Positions 33,371 to 42,682 are shown, counted from the first letter of the stretch. The stretch: DNA of 64,000 bases from Clostridiales bacterium oral taxon 876 str. F0540 (GCA_000466585.1 KE993496.1:188262-252261), one strand, 5' to 3'. The notes: generated from the sequence alone by a model not told the origin. Numbers and translations are program-made.

Positions 33371-34507
33371 ATGCTGAGACTTTTATTAATTTTGATAATA
33401 GTGTGGGCAATGATAAAGTTATCAAATACTACAAAAAAGAAGGGTTTTGAAAAACTTCAAATTAGAAGGGAACTGGGCACTCATAGAATTTTTGAAGGAC
33501 AGTTTTTTAAAATTAAGACGATAGTGGAGAATAATAAGTTTCTTCCAATATCATTTTTAGTTTTAAATGAAGTCATACCAGATGGAATAGAGTTCAGTAA
33601 AGAAGTCATGAACTACAAGGATGGAAGCCACCTATGTCATATAAGCAGATATAGTATAGGACGACATGAAAGGCGAAAAAGAACCTATGAGTTGGTTGCT
33701 GAAAAAAGAGGTGCATACATACTTAAAGATATACAAGTTACAGTTGGCGATATATTTGGTTTATCAGCAGAATCAGCAGAAATAGAGAATTATCTTGAGA
33801 TATTAGTTTATCCTAGGGTAAAGGATTTGGCATCTTATAAATTTGATACCACTAGCTTTCAGGGGAACAATACCGTGAAAAGATGGATATTAAAAGACAC
33901 TTTGTACATAAAAGGTATAAGAGAATATGGCGTAGAAGATAGTATGAAAAATATCGATTGGAAGTCCAGTTTAAAGATGGATAAGCTTATGGTCAAAGAT
34001 TATGATACTACCTCAGATAAGAAAATAATTATTATACTTAGTGTTCAATGTGGAGAACCATCATGGTCTAATATAGCCGAAGAGCCAATTGAAAGCGGAG
34101 TAAGAGTAGCTGTAGCTCTAGCAAACAAGGCTATAAAAGAAGGATTTGCAACAGGGTTTTGGACTAATGCCAGAATAAATTCTATGAATGAAAATTTAAT
34201 TGGAGAGATTGCTCCCAGTCTTAATTCCTTTAAAAAAATTATGGAGATGGCAGCTAGAATTGATACAGCAGTAATATCAGAACTAGATGAATACCTAAGA
34301 ATTAAGTCTAACAAATTTAATGGAAATGATACATATATAATAATAGCACCGTTTCTTAGTGAAAAAAGCAAATCTATTCTTTACTCGTTGCAAAAAAAAG
34401 GATTTAAGCTTAAAGTTATCGATGTTTCTGAAAATGGAGATATTCCTTATATAAGTGGAATCGAAAAAATAACTTATAAAGGGGAGACCGTGCATGAGCA
34501 GAATTAG
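33371..34507 (+). CDS. DUF58 domain protein
   Basis: The 378-residue protein has an N-terminal membrane segment (LLLILIIVWAMIKLS), a beta-rich region, and the DUF58 core KGIREYGVEDSMKNIDWKSSLKMDKLMVKDYDTTSDKKIIIIL. DUF58 proteins have a VWA-like fold and act with MoxR ATPases; their molecular function is unsettled. GAGGTGATATC precedes the start. The gene overlaps the next by 14 nt, indicating tight translational coupling. Confidence 0.9.
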   Translation: MLRLLLILIIVWAMIKLSNTTKKKGFEKLQIRRELGTHRIFEGQFFKIKTIVENNKFLPISFLVLNEVIPDGIEFSKEVMNYKDGSHLCHISRYSIGRHERRKRTYELVAEKRGAYILKDIQVTVGDIFGLSAESAEIENYLEILVYPRVKDLASYKFDTTSFQGNNTVKRWILKDTLYIKGIREYGVEDSMKNIDWKSSLKMDKLMVKDYDTTSDKKIIIILSVQCGEPSWSNIAEEPIESGVRVAVALANKAIKEGFATGFWTNARINSMNENLIGEIAPSLNSFKKIMEMAARIDTAVISELDEYLRIKSNKFNGNDTYIIIAPFLSEKSKSILYSLQKKGFKLKVIDVSENGDIPYISGIEKITYKGETVHEQN

Positions 34508-35795
34508 ACAAATTAAAATACTGGTATCATTAGATGTTGCATTAATTACTTTTACAAGCTGGATAGTTCTGACAGGTTTGTTGTTTAATAAATTAGCAGA
34601 TTATAGATTATTTTTACTTTCTTTAGCATCAATATTTCTGATGAAGTTTATTTATTTCAAAAGTAATAATAAATATTTAGCAATAGCAGTTCCTGCGGCA
34701 ATAAGTGGTTTTTTTCTGTGGGTCTTGTTTAATGGTACATTAATTTTATATAATTTTATATTTGTTATTGGATCAATGTTTATAAATTTAAAGTTTGAGG
34801 AGTTGCCTGTAGAATATGAGGAGCATAGGCTGAATTCTAAACAGGGGGCGATAATTTTAGGAGTATTGGCTCTTACTTCTCTATGGATGGAGAAATCTGT
34901 TGCTGATTATGTCTATAGATTTCTTGTCAATTATATAATAGTTTCAATAGTACTCCTTAAAGAGAGCAGATCCTATTCCTATAAAGTAGAAATTAATAAT
35001 GCTGAAAAGCAAGAGTTCTTGCTTATAGATATATTGAAAAAGTATGGCATAGTAATAGTATCGACAACTATATTAACTACAGATTGGTTACTGAATAAAT
35101 CAATAAATATTATAAACGGATTTAGTACTGCTGCAAATTTTATAATAGATACTATATTGGATTTAATTAGAATTATATTAGAACCTTTTTTATTGTTTAT
35201 AAATAGGGAATTGTTGAAATTAGTACCCAAAAATAATATTTTAGCAGCCTTTCAGAAACTATCAGAATCATTATTAAGTGGATTTGATAAAAATGTAAAT
35301 TGGAAAAAAGATGCCTCACTTGAAACAGACAAAATTATTGTATCCAGCACATTGAAAGGTGTTGCTTTATTAATTATCGTTTTATTTATTATTGATGCTA
35401 TATATAAAATGAAGATATTTAAACATAAACATGAGCAGTACGTAGAGGAAAAAGAAAAAATATATAAGGACAAAGAGTTAAATAAGGATTATAGTTATAA
35501 AAATGGTATACAATCTTTACTAAAGAAAATATTTAGAGGAAATAAAACTTTAAGAGATAAGATTTTAGATGTGTTCAAAGATTTTGAAAAGGTAACAGAA
35601 AAGGCTGGAATTTATAAAACATACATGACAGCTTCAGAGCTAAAGGTTCAAACTAAAGTAAACTTGCAAAGTGATGACTATTTAGATGAAATGGTAGGAA
35701 TATATAATGAGGTTAAGTTCTCAAACTGCCAAGCTAGAGAGAATCAGCTGGAATTAGTTAAGAAGGCCTTTGATAATATAAAGAAGCAGCTGTAA
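34494..35795 (+). CDS. Membrane protein with C-terminal DUF4129-like domain (third partner of MoxR-DUF58)
   Basis: The 433-residue protein has roughly seven to eight hydrophobic segments in the first 300 residues, then a charged, helical cytoplasmic tail. The last 75 residues (AGIYKTYMTASELKVQTKV...DEMVGIYNEVKFSNCQARENQLELVKKAFDNIKK) match the DUF4129 pattern that ends many transglutaminase-like membrane proteins of MoxR operons. No transglutaminase Cys-His-Asp domain is visible between the two parts, so the extracytoplasmic enzyme module seems to be missing. It starts inside the DUF58 gene. Confidence 0.72.
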   Translation: MSRIRQIKILVSLDVALITFTSWIVLTGLLFNKLADYRLFLLSLASIFLMKFIYFKSNNKYLAIAVPAAISGFFLWVLFNGTLILYNFIFVIGSMFINLKFEELPVEYEEHRLNSKQGAIILGVLALTSLWMEKSVADYVYRFLVNYIIVSIVLLKESRSYSYKVEINNAEKQEFLLIDILKKYGIVIVSTTILTTDWLLNKSINIINGFSTAANFIIDTILDLIRIILEPFLLFINRELLKLVPKNNILAAFQKLSESLLSGFDKNVNWKKDASLETDKIIVSSTLKGVALLIIVLFIIDAIYKMKIFKHKHEQYVEEKEKIYKDKELNKDYSYKNGIQSLLKKIFRGNKTLRDKILDVFKDFEKVTEKAGIYKTYMTASELKVQTKVNLQSDDYLDEMVGIYNEVKFSNCQARENQLELVKKAFDNIKKQL

Positions 35796-35827
35796 TTGGA
35801 ACTGCCAATTATAGTGATATTTTAAGG

Positions 35828-36247
35828 GTGATGTGTTCTTATGAATTTAAGGGGAAAGATAACGTTTACCTGTATTCTTTCGTTAGTAATTATATTTTTT
35901 TCATTGTTTTTGAAAGATTGAATTCTACAAACAAGTTAGGGAAAATATCAAATTTAGAAAGTCAAGAGTTGCTTTTAAAAGAAGTAAATCAAGTGAAAAA
36001 TGCTTGGCGATGTATTGAACTTATTTATGATAATCCTATAGATTTTAACCTGAATTTAAATAACAAACCAAAAGAATCAGTAATGCTTAAAAAATCTTTT
36101 TTTCTTATTAGTGCTGAGGCAGACCTTGATTTTGGCATAGATATGATTTACGGAAAAAATGAATATAATTCAAAACTAAAGAACATAAAAACGAATGATA
36201 ATATAATGACTAGTTTATTAAATATTATAGACAATGAATTATCTTAG
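35828..36247 (+). CDS. Unknown small secreted-type protein, probably frameshifted in a T7 run
   Basis: The uninterrupted frame gives 139 residues starting at GTG/ATG with no ribosome-spaced signal peptide. A better start is the ATG at 35841, spaced after GGGTGATG, which reads MNLRGKITFTCILSLVIIFF, a textbook signal peptide or anchor, and then stops at 35919-35921. One extra T in the run of seven T residues at about 35894-35900 would join that N-terminus to the long frame (ERLNSTNKLGKISNLESQ...). The gene is therefore either phase-variable, slipped during transcription, mutated or mis-sequenced. It follows the DUF4129-like gene by 32 nt. Function unknown. Confidence 0.5.
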   Translation: MMCSYEFKGKDNVYLYSFVSNYIFFIVFERLNSTNKLGKISNLESQELLLKEVNQVKNAWRCIELIYDNPIDFNLNLNNKPKESVMLKKSFFLISAEADLDFGIDMIYGKNEYNSKLKNIKTNDNIMTSLLNIIDNELS

Positions 36248-36290
36248 TTATTATCAAAGGCGAAATACTAAAGGTAAAAGGTAGAGAATA

Positions 36291-36614
36291 TTGAAAAGAT
36301 ATAAATTCATAACTGCTACAGGTGTTTTGTTTTGTATATGCGCAATAATCATTTTTGCATCAGGTGAAGTTACTATAAATATTAAAGATGCAATTTCAAA
36401 TAAATATATTAAAGGTGTTGGTATTAACATGAAGCCAAATCTAAACGGAATTGCAAGCCCTGGAACTGACGCAGGAGGACCTATTGTGTATAAACTTCAT
36501 GTTCCTATTAAATCTAAAATATTTATTACATCCCAAGGCTATAAGGATAAAAGTTTAAACTTAACTCTAGTTCCTTTTAGAGAATATACAATTTATTTAG
36601 AACTTAATTTATAG
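36291..36614 (+). CDS. Small secreted protein with a beta-sandwich-like domain, unknown function
   Basis: The 107-residue protein starts at TTG behind AAAGGTAGAG. It has an N-terminal hydrophobic signal/anchor (FITATGVLFCICAIIIFASG) and a short beta-rich domain (VTINIKDAISNKYIKGVGINMKPNL...YKLHVPIKSKIFITSQGYKDKSLNLTLVPF) resembling carboxypeptidase-regulatory or PEGA-like surface modules. No cysteine pair or lipobox. It comes after the MoxR group and is possibly part of it. I cannot assign a function. Confidence 0.6.
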   Translation: MKRYKFITATGVLFCICAIIIFASGEVTINIKDAISNKYIKGVGINMKPNLNGIASPGTDAGGPIVYKLHVPIKSKIFITSQGYKDKSLNLTLVPFREYTIYLELNL

Positions 36615-36702
36615 ATGAAGAGTTTGTGATTAGTGAATTCTTATAAGCGTTGCATAAATAGCATTATATATTGCTCAAGGAAATAAGATGAGGTAAAGAA
36701 AA

Positions 36703-37998
36703 ATGGGAATTATTATATTATTAACTGCTGTTATTTTTGAAATCATTTTCGTGGTTTTTTGCATTATTACAAAATCCAATCAACAGAAAGCAAGAAACAT
36801 TATTAGAATTATTGCATTTAGTGTTTTTGTATTGCTTGCTGTTTTTTCAGTGATAGACTTGGGGAGACGTTATTATACTTTAGCTATCTTACTATGTTTA
36901 TTTGCTGTAGTGGGCGTAGTTGGTTTGATCAAGAAAAGACAGGACAAAAAAACATATAAAGCGATGAATGTTGTTCTTAAGACAGCAGGAATAATATTGC
37001 TTATCTTTGTGGCAACTCTGCCTTCAATCGTATTTCCGCAACATGTGACAATAAAACCAACTGGCAAATATCAGGTTGGCACTGCAACATACACATACAT
37101 GGATTCAGGACGTATTGAAACCTATACTGATTCTGGAGAATACAGAAAATTGAACGTGGAACTATGGTATCCCAAAAATACAGACAACACCTATCCACTT
37201 ATAGTTTTTTCTCATGGTTCCTATGGCATAAAAACAAGCAATGAAACGCTTTATAATGAACTTGCAAGCCATGGTTATGTTGTATGCTCAATAGACCATA
37301 CTTTTCAATGTCTATATACCACTGATGATAATGGGAAGACTACATTTATGGATAAGAGTTATATGAGGGAAGTAAAAAACGAGGATGCACACCAAAACAA
37401 ACAACAAAGCTACGAGTATTATCAAAAATGGATGAAGGTACGTACGGATGATATAAATTTTGTCATTGATTATATTCTAAGCCAGGGAAATGAAAATACT
37501 GCAGATAAAGTGTACAAACTTGTAGACACTAAGAAAATAGGAGTTATGGGGCATTCGCTCGGGGGATCTGCAGCACTTGGTATTGGAAGAATGAGAAAGG
37601 ATGTCAGCGCTGTTATTGCGCTGGAAGCACCATTTCAATATGATATTAAGGGCGTTGAGAATAATGAGTTTGTTTTTACAAGTGAGAAGTATCCCGTACC
37701 TGTGCTTAATGTATATTCTGATGCTTCATGGAGTCATTTGGGCGACTGGCCGCAATATGCTGAAAATTATGCTTTGCTTTCCAATATCAATCCAACAGCA
37801 TTTAATGTGCATATCAGAGGAGTGGGACATCTTACACTTACAGATCTGGCGCTTACGAGTCCGATTTTAACACGAATATTAAACGGTCAGAAATCAACGA
37901 CAAGCGCTGAAGGTTGTCTCAAGATGATCAACAAGGCATGCCTTGAATTTTTCGACTGCTATTTAAAGGGAGAGGGAAGGTTTAGTTTGGGGAGTTAG
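36703..37998 (+). CDS. Membrane-anchored alpha/beta hydrolase (PAF-acetylhydrolase-like)
   Basis: The 431-residue protein has about four N-terminal membrane segments (1-110), then an extracytoplasmic hydrolase domain: oxyanion region LIVFSHGSYGIKTSNETLYNELASHGYVVCSIDHTFQ, nucleophile MGHSLGGSAALG, acid NVYSDASW, and catalytic His RGVGHLTLTDLAL. It resembles the PAF-acetylhydrolase/dienelactone hydrolase group. Lipid or small-ester hydrolysis is likely; the substrate is unknown. Codon use in its 3' half looks somewhat less AT-biased than the neighbours, which may hint at transfer but is weak. The ribosome site GATGAGG is modest. Confidence 0.8.
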   Translation: MGIIILLTAVIFEIIFVVFCIITKSNQQKARNIIRIIAFSVFVLLAVFSVIDLGRRYYTLAILLCLFAVVGVVGLIKKRQDKKTYKAMNVVLKTAGIILLIFVATLPSIVFPQHVTIKPTGKYQVGTATYTYMDSGRIETYTDSGEYRKLNVELWYPKNTDNTYPLIVFSHGSYGIKTSNETLYNELASHGYVVCSIDHTFQCLYTTDDNGKTTFMDKSYMREVKNEDAHQNKQQSYEYYQKWMKVRTDDINFVIDYILSQGNENTADKVYKLVDTKKIGVMGHSLGGSAALGIGRMRKDVSAVIALEAPFQYDIKGVENNEFVFTSEKYPVPVLNVYSDASWSHLGDWPQYAENYALLSNINPTAFNVHIRGVGHLTLTDLALTSPILTRILNGQKSTTSAEGCLKMINKACLEFFDCYLKGEGRFSLGS

Positions 37999-38090
37999 AT
38001 ATAAATGAGTTAGCAGCAGTTTGTGGTATGCGGATATTATGACGAATTTCTTCTATGCCGCTTAATAAAAACTATAAAACAGTATGTAGA

Positions 38091-38117
38091 AAGCATGTTT
38101 ATTAGCATGCTTTTTTA
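38091..38117 (+). terminator. Intrinsic terminator after the hydrolase
   Basis: AAGCATG...CATGCTT short stem followed by six T residues. Confidence 0.7.
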
Positions 38118-38223
38118 ATTATAAAAATTATTAAAAGTATATTCGGGTTTCTATTGCTATAAAGTAAATCTATTATATTTAGTTCTGCTTACAAGACTTA
38201 TATCAAGCAAATATATTTAGTAA

Positions 38224-38266
38224 AAGTGCGAACAATAATATTAATTTAAAATTAATATTCGTATTT
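38224..38266. promoter_or_regulatory. Paired inverted PurBoxes (PurR operator)
   Basis: A forward box centred on GTGCGAACAAT (38224-38236) and an inverted box whose complement reads ATACGAATATT (38254-38266) each match about 11 of 13 positions of the B. subtilis PurBox (AWWWCCGAACWWT). The spacing between boxes is 17 nt, the distance known for B. subtilis PurR sites. The pair ends 4 nt before the -35 element of the purA-purB operon. Confidence 0.7.
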
Positions 38267-38270
38267 TATA

Positions 38271-38299
38271 TTGACTGGTAAAATCTACTCTGTTAATAT
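38271..38299 (+). promoter_or_regulatory. Sigma-A promoter of the FAD oxidoreductase-purA-purB operon
   Basis: TTGACT (38271-38276), a 17-nt spacer and TAATAT (38294-38299). It lies 47 nt before the first gene and directly after the PurBoxes. Confidence 0.78.
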
Positions 38300-38345
38300 T
38301 AATGAGTAGTCAAATGACATTCTTAATGGTGTGGAGGGGATTTTA

Positions 38346-39734
38346 ATGAAATATGATGTGGCTATTGTTGGAGCAGGGGCTAGCGGAATATTCGCAGCTT
38401 ATGAGATGGTTAAGTTAAATCCGAACATTAAAATTATTATGATTGAAAAAGGAAATGCTCTTGAGAAAAGGACATGTCCTATAGATGGAAATAAGATAAA
38501 GACCTGTATACACTGCAAAACCTGCAATATAATGAATGGCTACGGAGGAGCTGGAAGCCTCTCTGACGGAAAGTATAATATAACAAATAACTTTGGCGGA
38601 GATCTATACAAATATGTAGGCTATGAAGAAGCTATGGACCTTATGCATTATGTAGATGAGGTTTTGTGCAGTATGGGCGGGGCAGATGCTAAACTGTATT
38701 CAACTGCTGCTTCAAAGCTTAAAAGTGAAGCTTTAAGATATGATTTACACTTATTAGATGCAAAGGTAAGACACCTAGGAACAGATAGAAATTTAATTAT
38801 TTTGGATAACATATATAAATTTTTAAAGGATAAGATAGATATAGTATTTAATACTGAAGTTCAAGATGTGAGCAAGAAGAATGATGAATTTATTGTTTAC
38901 ACAAAAAATAGTGAGTATTTGAGTGATCATCTGATACTTGCAACAGGCCGATCAGGATCTAAATGGATTTCTTCAGTTTGTGAAAGACTTGGAGTAAAAA
39001 CTGAAAGCAATAGAGTAGATATAGGGGTTAGAGTTGAACTTCCTGCCGCAGTTTTCGAGCATATAACAAGTGAAGTTTATGAAAGCAAAATAGTATACAG
39101 AACTAAGAAGTATTCAGATTTCGTAAGAACCTTCTGTATGAATCCTCATGGGGAAGTAGTAAGCGAAAACACTAATGGAATTGTAACAGTTAATGGACAC
39201 AGCTATTCAAATCCGGAGCTTCATACTGAAAATACAAACTTTGCTCTTTTGGTTACAAATAACTTTACAGATCCATTTAGAAACAGTAATGAATATGGAG
39301 AATCCATAGCAAGGCTCAGTAACATGCTTGGAGGTGGTGTTTTGGTTCAGAGGTTTGGAGATTTAGTTAGCGGCAGAAGAACTAATGAACACAGAATGTC
39401 TAAGAGTTTTACAAGACCTACTTTGAAAGCTACTCCTGGTGATTTAAGTCTTGTATTGCCTAAAAGACAGTTAGACGATATTATAGAAATGATTTATGCT
39501 TTAGATAAAATAGCACCCGGAACAGCTAATGAAGATACTCTTTTATATGGAGTTGAGGTTAAGTTCTACAACTCAAAAGTTGAAGTTGACAACAACCTAG
39601 AGTCTAAAATAAAGGGTTTATATGTTTTAGGTGATGGCTCAGGAGTTACTCATTCTTTATCTCAGGCTTCAGCAAGCGGAGTTTATGTAGGAAGAATAGT
39701 AGCTAATAAATTTGAAGAAAAAGGAGAGAATTAA
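38346..39734 (+). CDS. FAD-dependent oxidoreductase, COG2509 family
   Basis: The 462-residue flavoprotein has the dinucleotide motif VAIVGAGASGIFAAYEM at the N-terminus, a cysteine-rich block CPIDGNKIKTCIHCKTCNIMNGYGGAGSLSDGKYN (residues about 40-80), the ATGRSG strand and a C-terminal FAD motif GLYVLGDGSGVTHSLSQASASG. This is the COG2509 family of uncharacterised FAD dehydrogenases. The cysteine cluster might bind a metal or be redox-active. Start at 38346, because GGAGGGGA lies 6 nt before it, rather than five codons earlier. It ends one nucleotide before purA and shares the PurBox promoter, so a purine-linked redox role is possible but not shown. Confidence 0.85.
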   Translation: MKYDVAIVGAGASGIFAAYEMVKLNPNIKIIMIEKGNALEKRTCPIDGNKIKTCIHCKTCNIMNGYGGAGSLSDGKYNITNNFGGDLYKYVGYEEAMDLMHYVDEVLCSMGGADAKLYSTAASKLKSEALRYDLHLLDAKVRHLGTDRNLIILDNIYKFLKDKIDIVFNTEVQDVSKKNDEFIVYTKNSEYLSDHLILATGRSGSKWISSVCERLGVKTESNRVDIGVRVELPAAVFEHITSEVYESKIVYRTKKYSDFVRTFCMNPHGEVVSENTNGIVTVNGHSYSNPELHTENTNFALLVTNNFTDPFRNSNEYGESIARLSNMLGGGVLVQRFGDLVSGRRTNEHRMSKSFTRPTLKATPGDLSLVLPKRQLDDIIEMIYALDKIAPGTANEDTLLYGVEVKFYNSKVEVDNNLESKIKGLYVLGDGSGVTHSLSQASASGVYVGRIVANKFEEKGEN

Positions 39735-39735
39735 T

Positions 39736-41022
39736 ATGTCAGCATTCGTAGTTTTAGGAGCACAATGGGGAGATGAAGGAAAGGGCAAGATGACGGATTT
39801 TCTTGCTGAGAAAGCTAACGTAGTTGTAAGGTTTCAAGGCGGTAATAATGCAGGGCATACTGTTGAGGTTGGTGATAAGCAATATAAGCTTCACTTGATT
39901 CCTTCAGGAGTATTGTATGAAGATAAACTTAATGTAATAGGTAACGGTGTAGTGCTAGATCCTAAAGCCTTCTTTGAAGAAGTAGGGTATTTGGAAGATT
40001 TGGGTGTTAAGATAACTCCTGAGAAATTAATAGTAAGCGATAGAGCACAGCTTATTATGCCTTATCATAAACTTTTAGATAAGTTAAAGGAAAAGGCAAG
40101 AGGTAAAAATGATATAGGAACAACAGGAAAAGGTATAGGTCCATGCTATACAGACAAGGCAGAAAGAAGCGGAATTAGAGTCTGCGACCTTATGCATAAA
40201 GAAGTTTTTAAAGAAAAGCTTCAAGAAAATATAAGACTTAAAAATGAAATTATAACTAAGGTTTATGAAGAAGAACCTTTAAACTTTGATGAGATTTATA
40301 ATGCGTACATAGCATATGGCGAAAGATTAAGGCCATTTGTTCAGGATGCTTCTGTTAGAGTATATGATGAGATTAAAAATAACAGTAAGGTTTTATTTGA
40401 AGGAGCACAAGGTATGCTTCTTGATATAGATTATGGAACTTATCCTTATGTAACTTCCTCAAATACTATTGCAGGCGGAGCTTCTGCCGGAGCAGGCATA
40501 GGACCTACAATGATAACAGGTGCTGTAGGTATTGCTAAAGCTTATACAACAAGAGTAGGTAAAGGACCATTCCCAACAGAGCTTGAAGATGCAACAGGCG
40601 AATGGATAAGAGAAAAAGGAAAGGAATTTGGTGTTACAACAGGAAGAGCAAGACGCTGCGGATGGCTTGACCTTGTTATACTTAAGACTTCGGCTAGAGT
40701 TTCAGGACTTACAAGTCTTGTAGTAACAAAGATTGATACTTTAGCAGGACTTGATAAGTTAAAAGTCTGCACAGGCTATAAGTTTGAAGATAAAGTTATT
40801 GATTACTTCCCAGCAAGCCTTGAAGATTTAGCAAAATGCGAGCCTGTTTACGAAGAGTTCGACGGCTGGGACGATAGCGTTGCAGATGCAAGAAGCTATG
40901 AGGAACTTCCTGAAAATGCAAAGAAGTACTTAAAGAAGATAGAAGAATTCACTGGAGTGCAGATAGGAATAGTTTCAGTAGGACCAAGAAGAGATCAAAC
41001 TATAGTTGTTCATGAAATATAA
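39736..41022 (+). CDS. purA: Adenylosuccinate synthetase
   Basis: The 428-residue protein carries the GTP-binding LGAQWGDEGKGKMTDFLA at residues about 6-23, GNNAGHTVEVG, and the TTGKGIGPCYTDKAERSGIR and TTGRARRCGWLD blocks. It converts IMP, aspartate and GTP to adenylosuccinate in AMP synthesis. The start at 39736 follows AAGGAGAG in the 3' end of the preceding gene; an in-frame extension further upstream lacks a ribosome site. It is one nucleotide from its upstream neighbour and followed by purB, its pathway partner. Confidence 0.97.
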   Translation: MSAFVVLGAQWGDEGKGKMTDFLAEKANVVVRFQGGNNAGHTVEVGDKQYKLHLIPSGVLYEDKLNVIGNGVVLDPKAFFEEVGYLEDLGVKITPEKLIVSDRAQLIMPYHKLLDKLKEKARGKNDIGTTGKGIGPCYTDKAERSGIRVCDLMHKEVFKEKLQENIRLKNEIITKVYEEEPLNFDEIYNAYIAYGERLRPFVQDASVRVYDEIKNNSKVLFEGAQGMLLDIDYGTYPYVTSSNTIAGGASAGAGIGPTMITGAVGIAKAYTTRVGKGPFPTELEDATGEWIREKGKEFGVTTGRARRCGWLDLVILKTSARVSGLTSLVVTKIDTLAGLDKLKVCTGYKFEDKVIDYFPASLEDLAKCEPVYEEFDGWDDSVADARSYEELPENAKKYLKKIEEFTGVQIGIVSVGPRRDQTIVVHEI

Positions 41023-41036
41023 TGGAGGCTTTTATA

Positions 41037-42467
41037 ATGAGAGATTTATATAGTACACCTTTAAACAGCAGGTATGCTTCAAAAGAAATGTCTTATTTGT
41101 TTTCTGAGGAAATGAAGTTTAAAACTTGGAGAAAGCTTTGGGTGGCTTTGGCTGAGGGCGAAAAAGAGCTTGGACTTAATATTACTGAGGAACAGCTTCA
41201 AGAATTAAAGGCTAATGTAGATAATATAAATTATGAGACAGCTGAGCAGAGGGAAAAAGAAACAAGGCATGATGTTATGAGCCATGTTTATGCTTATGGA
41301 GTTCAATGTCCTAAGGCTAAAGGAATAATACACCTTGGAGCTACAAGCTGTTATGTAGGTGATAATACAGACCTCATAATAATGAAGGAAGGCCTTCTTC
41401 TTATCAGAAAAAAATTAATTAATGTAATAAATGCTTTAGCTGCCTTTGCATTAAAATATAAAGGTCTGCCAACTTTAGGGTTTACTCATTTTCAGCCTGC
41501 ACAGCTGACTACAGTGGGCAAAAGAGCAACTCTATGGATGCAGGACTTAGTACTTGATCTTGAAAACTTAGATTACGTTATAGAAACTCTGAGGTTTAGA
41601 GGAGTTAAGGGAACTACAGGAACACAGGCAAGCTTCATGGAATTATTTGATGGTGATGAAAATAAAATAAAGCAGCTTGATAAGTTTGTTACAGAAAAAA
41701 TGGGCTTTAAAGAAAGCTATGCTGTAACAGGGCAGACTTATCCTAGAAAGGTTGACTCTATAGTTTTGAATACCTTATCTGAAATTGCTCAAAGTGCTTA
41801 TAAATTCAGCAATGACTTAAGGCTTCTTCAAAGCATGAAGGAAGTAGAAGAACCTTTTGAAAAAAATCAGATAGGTTCCTCAGCTATGGCCTATAAGAGA
41901 AATCCAATGAGATCTGAAAGAATAAGTGCATTGGCAAGACATGTAATAGTTAATGCCTTAAATCCTGCTATAACTGCATCTACGCAGTGGTTTGAAAGAA
42001 CTCTGGATGATTCGGCAAATAAGAGACTTTCTGTGGCAGAAGCATTCTTAGTCTTAGATGGAGTTTTAAATCTTTATATAAATGTAGCAAGCAATCTTGT
42101 TGTATATGAGAAAGTAATAGCAGCACATGTTAATAATGAACTTCCTTTTATGGCAACTGAAAACATATTAATGGAAGCAGTTAAGCAAGGCGGAGACAGA
42201 CAGGATCTTCATGAAAGAATAAGGGTTCATTCTATGGAGGCTGCTAAAATGGTAAAAGAACAGGGGTTAAGTAATGATCTTCTTGATAGAATAATAGCTG
42301 ATGATGCTTTTTCTATGAGCAGAGAAGAGATTCTTTCAATTATGGAAGCAGAGAATTTTATTGGGAGAGCACCAGGACAGGTAGAGGACTTTATAAATGA
42401 TATAATAAAGCCAGTCCTTGAGAAAAATAGAGATTTATTAAACGTTAGTGTTTCTATAAATGTTTAA
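41037..42467 (+). CDS. purB: Adenylosuccinate lyase
   Basis: The 476-residue fumarase/aspartase superfamily enzyme has the signature SSAMAYKRNPMRSER (flexible catalytic serine loop), with THFQPAQLTTVGKR and TSCYVGDNTD blocks. It removes fumarate from adenylosuccinate and from SAICAR, serving both AMP synthesis and the main purine pathway. The ATG at 41037 is chosen because ATGGAGG lies 9 nt before it; the frame beginning at 41022 would start inside the purA stop codon. It is the last gene before the cobalamin riboswitch. Confidence 0.97.
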   Translation: MRDLYSTPLNSRYASKEMSYLFSEEMKFKTWRKLWVALAEGEKELGLNITEEQLQELKANVDNINYETAEQREKETRHDVMSHVYAYGVQCPKAKGIIHLGATSCYVGDNTDLIIMKEGLLLIRKKLINVINALAAFALKYKGLPTLGFTHFQPAQLTTVGKRATLWMQDLVLDLENLDYVIETLRFRGVKGTTGTQASFMELFDGDENKIKQLDKFVTEKMGFKESYAVTGQTYPRKVDSIVLNTLSEIAQSAYKFSNDLRLLQSMKEVEEPFEKNQIGSSAMAYKRNPMRSERISALARHVIVNALNPAITASTQWFERTLDDSANKRLSVAEAFLVLDGVLNLYINVASNLVVYEKVIAAHVNNELPFMATENILMEAVKQGGDRQDLHERIRVHSMEAAKMVKEQGLSNDLLDRIIADDAFSMSREEILSIMEAENFIGRAPGQVEDFINDIIKPVLEKNRDLLNVSVSINV

Positions 42468-42523
42468 AAAAGTAGTGCTATAACAAAAGAATTGTATTAT
42501 AATAATAATGAAACTGAATATAA

Positions 42524-42682
42524 ACAGTTTAGGTGCCCTAAAAGGGATAATAGGGAAAGTGGTGAAAATCCATTACAGCCCCCGCTACTGTAGACGGCAA
42601 CGAAGCTAATTCCACTGGACTTGTCTGGGAAGGATGGTAGAGGTTATAAGCCGTGAGTCAGGAGACCTGCCTAGTACTGTAT
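42524..42682 (+). promoter_or_regulatory. Cobalamin (AdoCbl-type) riboswitch
   Basis: All hallmark segments appear in order: ACAGTTTAGGTGCC (closing P1 with ...ACTGT), AGGGAAAGTGGTGAAAATC, CATTACAGCCCCCGCTACTGT, and the B12 box region GTCAGGAGACCTGCC. The length of about 160 nt is normal. It is followed at 42761-42793 by a Rho-independent terminator, so ligand binding most likely attenuates transcription of the downstream yitT-family gene. Confidence 0.95.

Noticed and set aside
36703..37998. Recent horizontal transfer of the PAF-hydrolase-like gene
   Set aside because: Only a slight composition difference by eye; no flanking mobile element or repeat.
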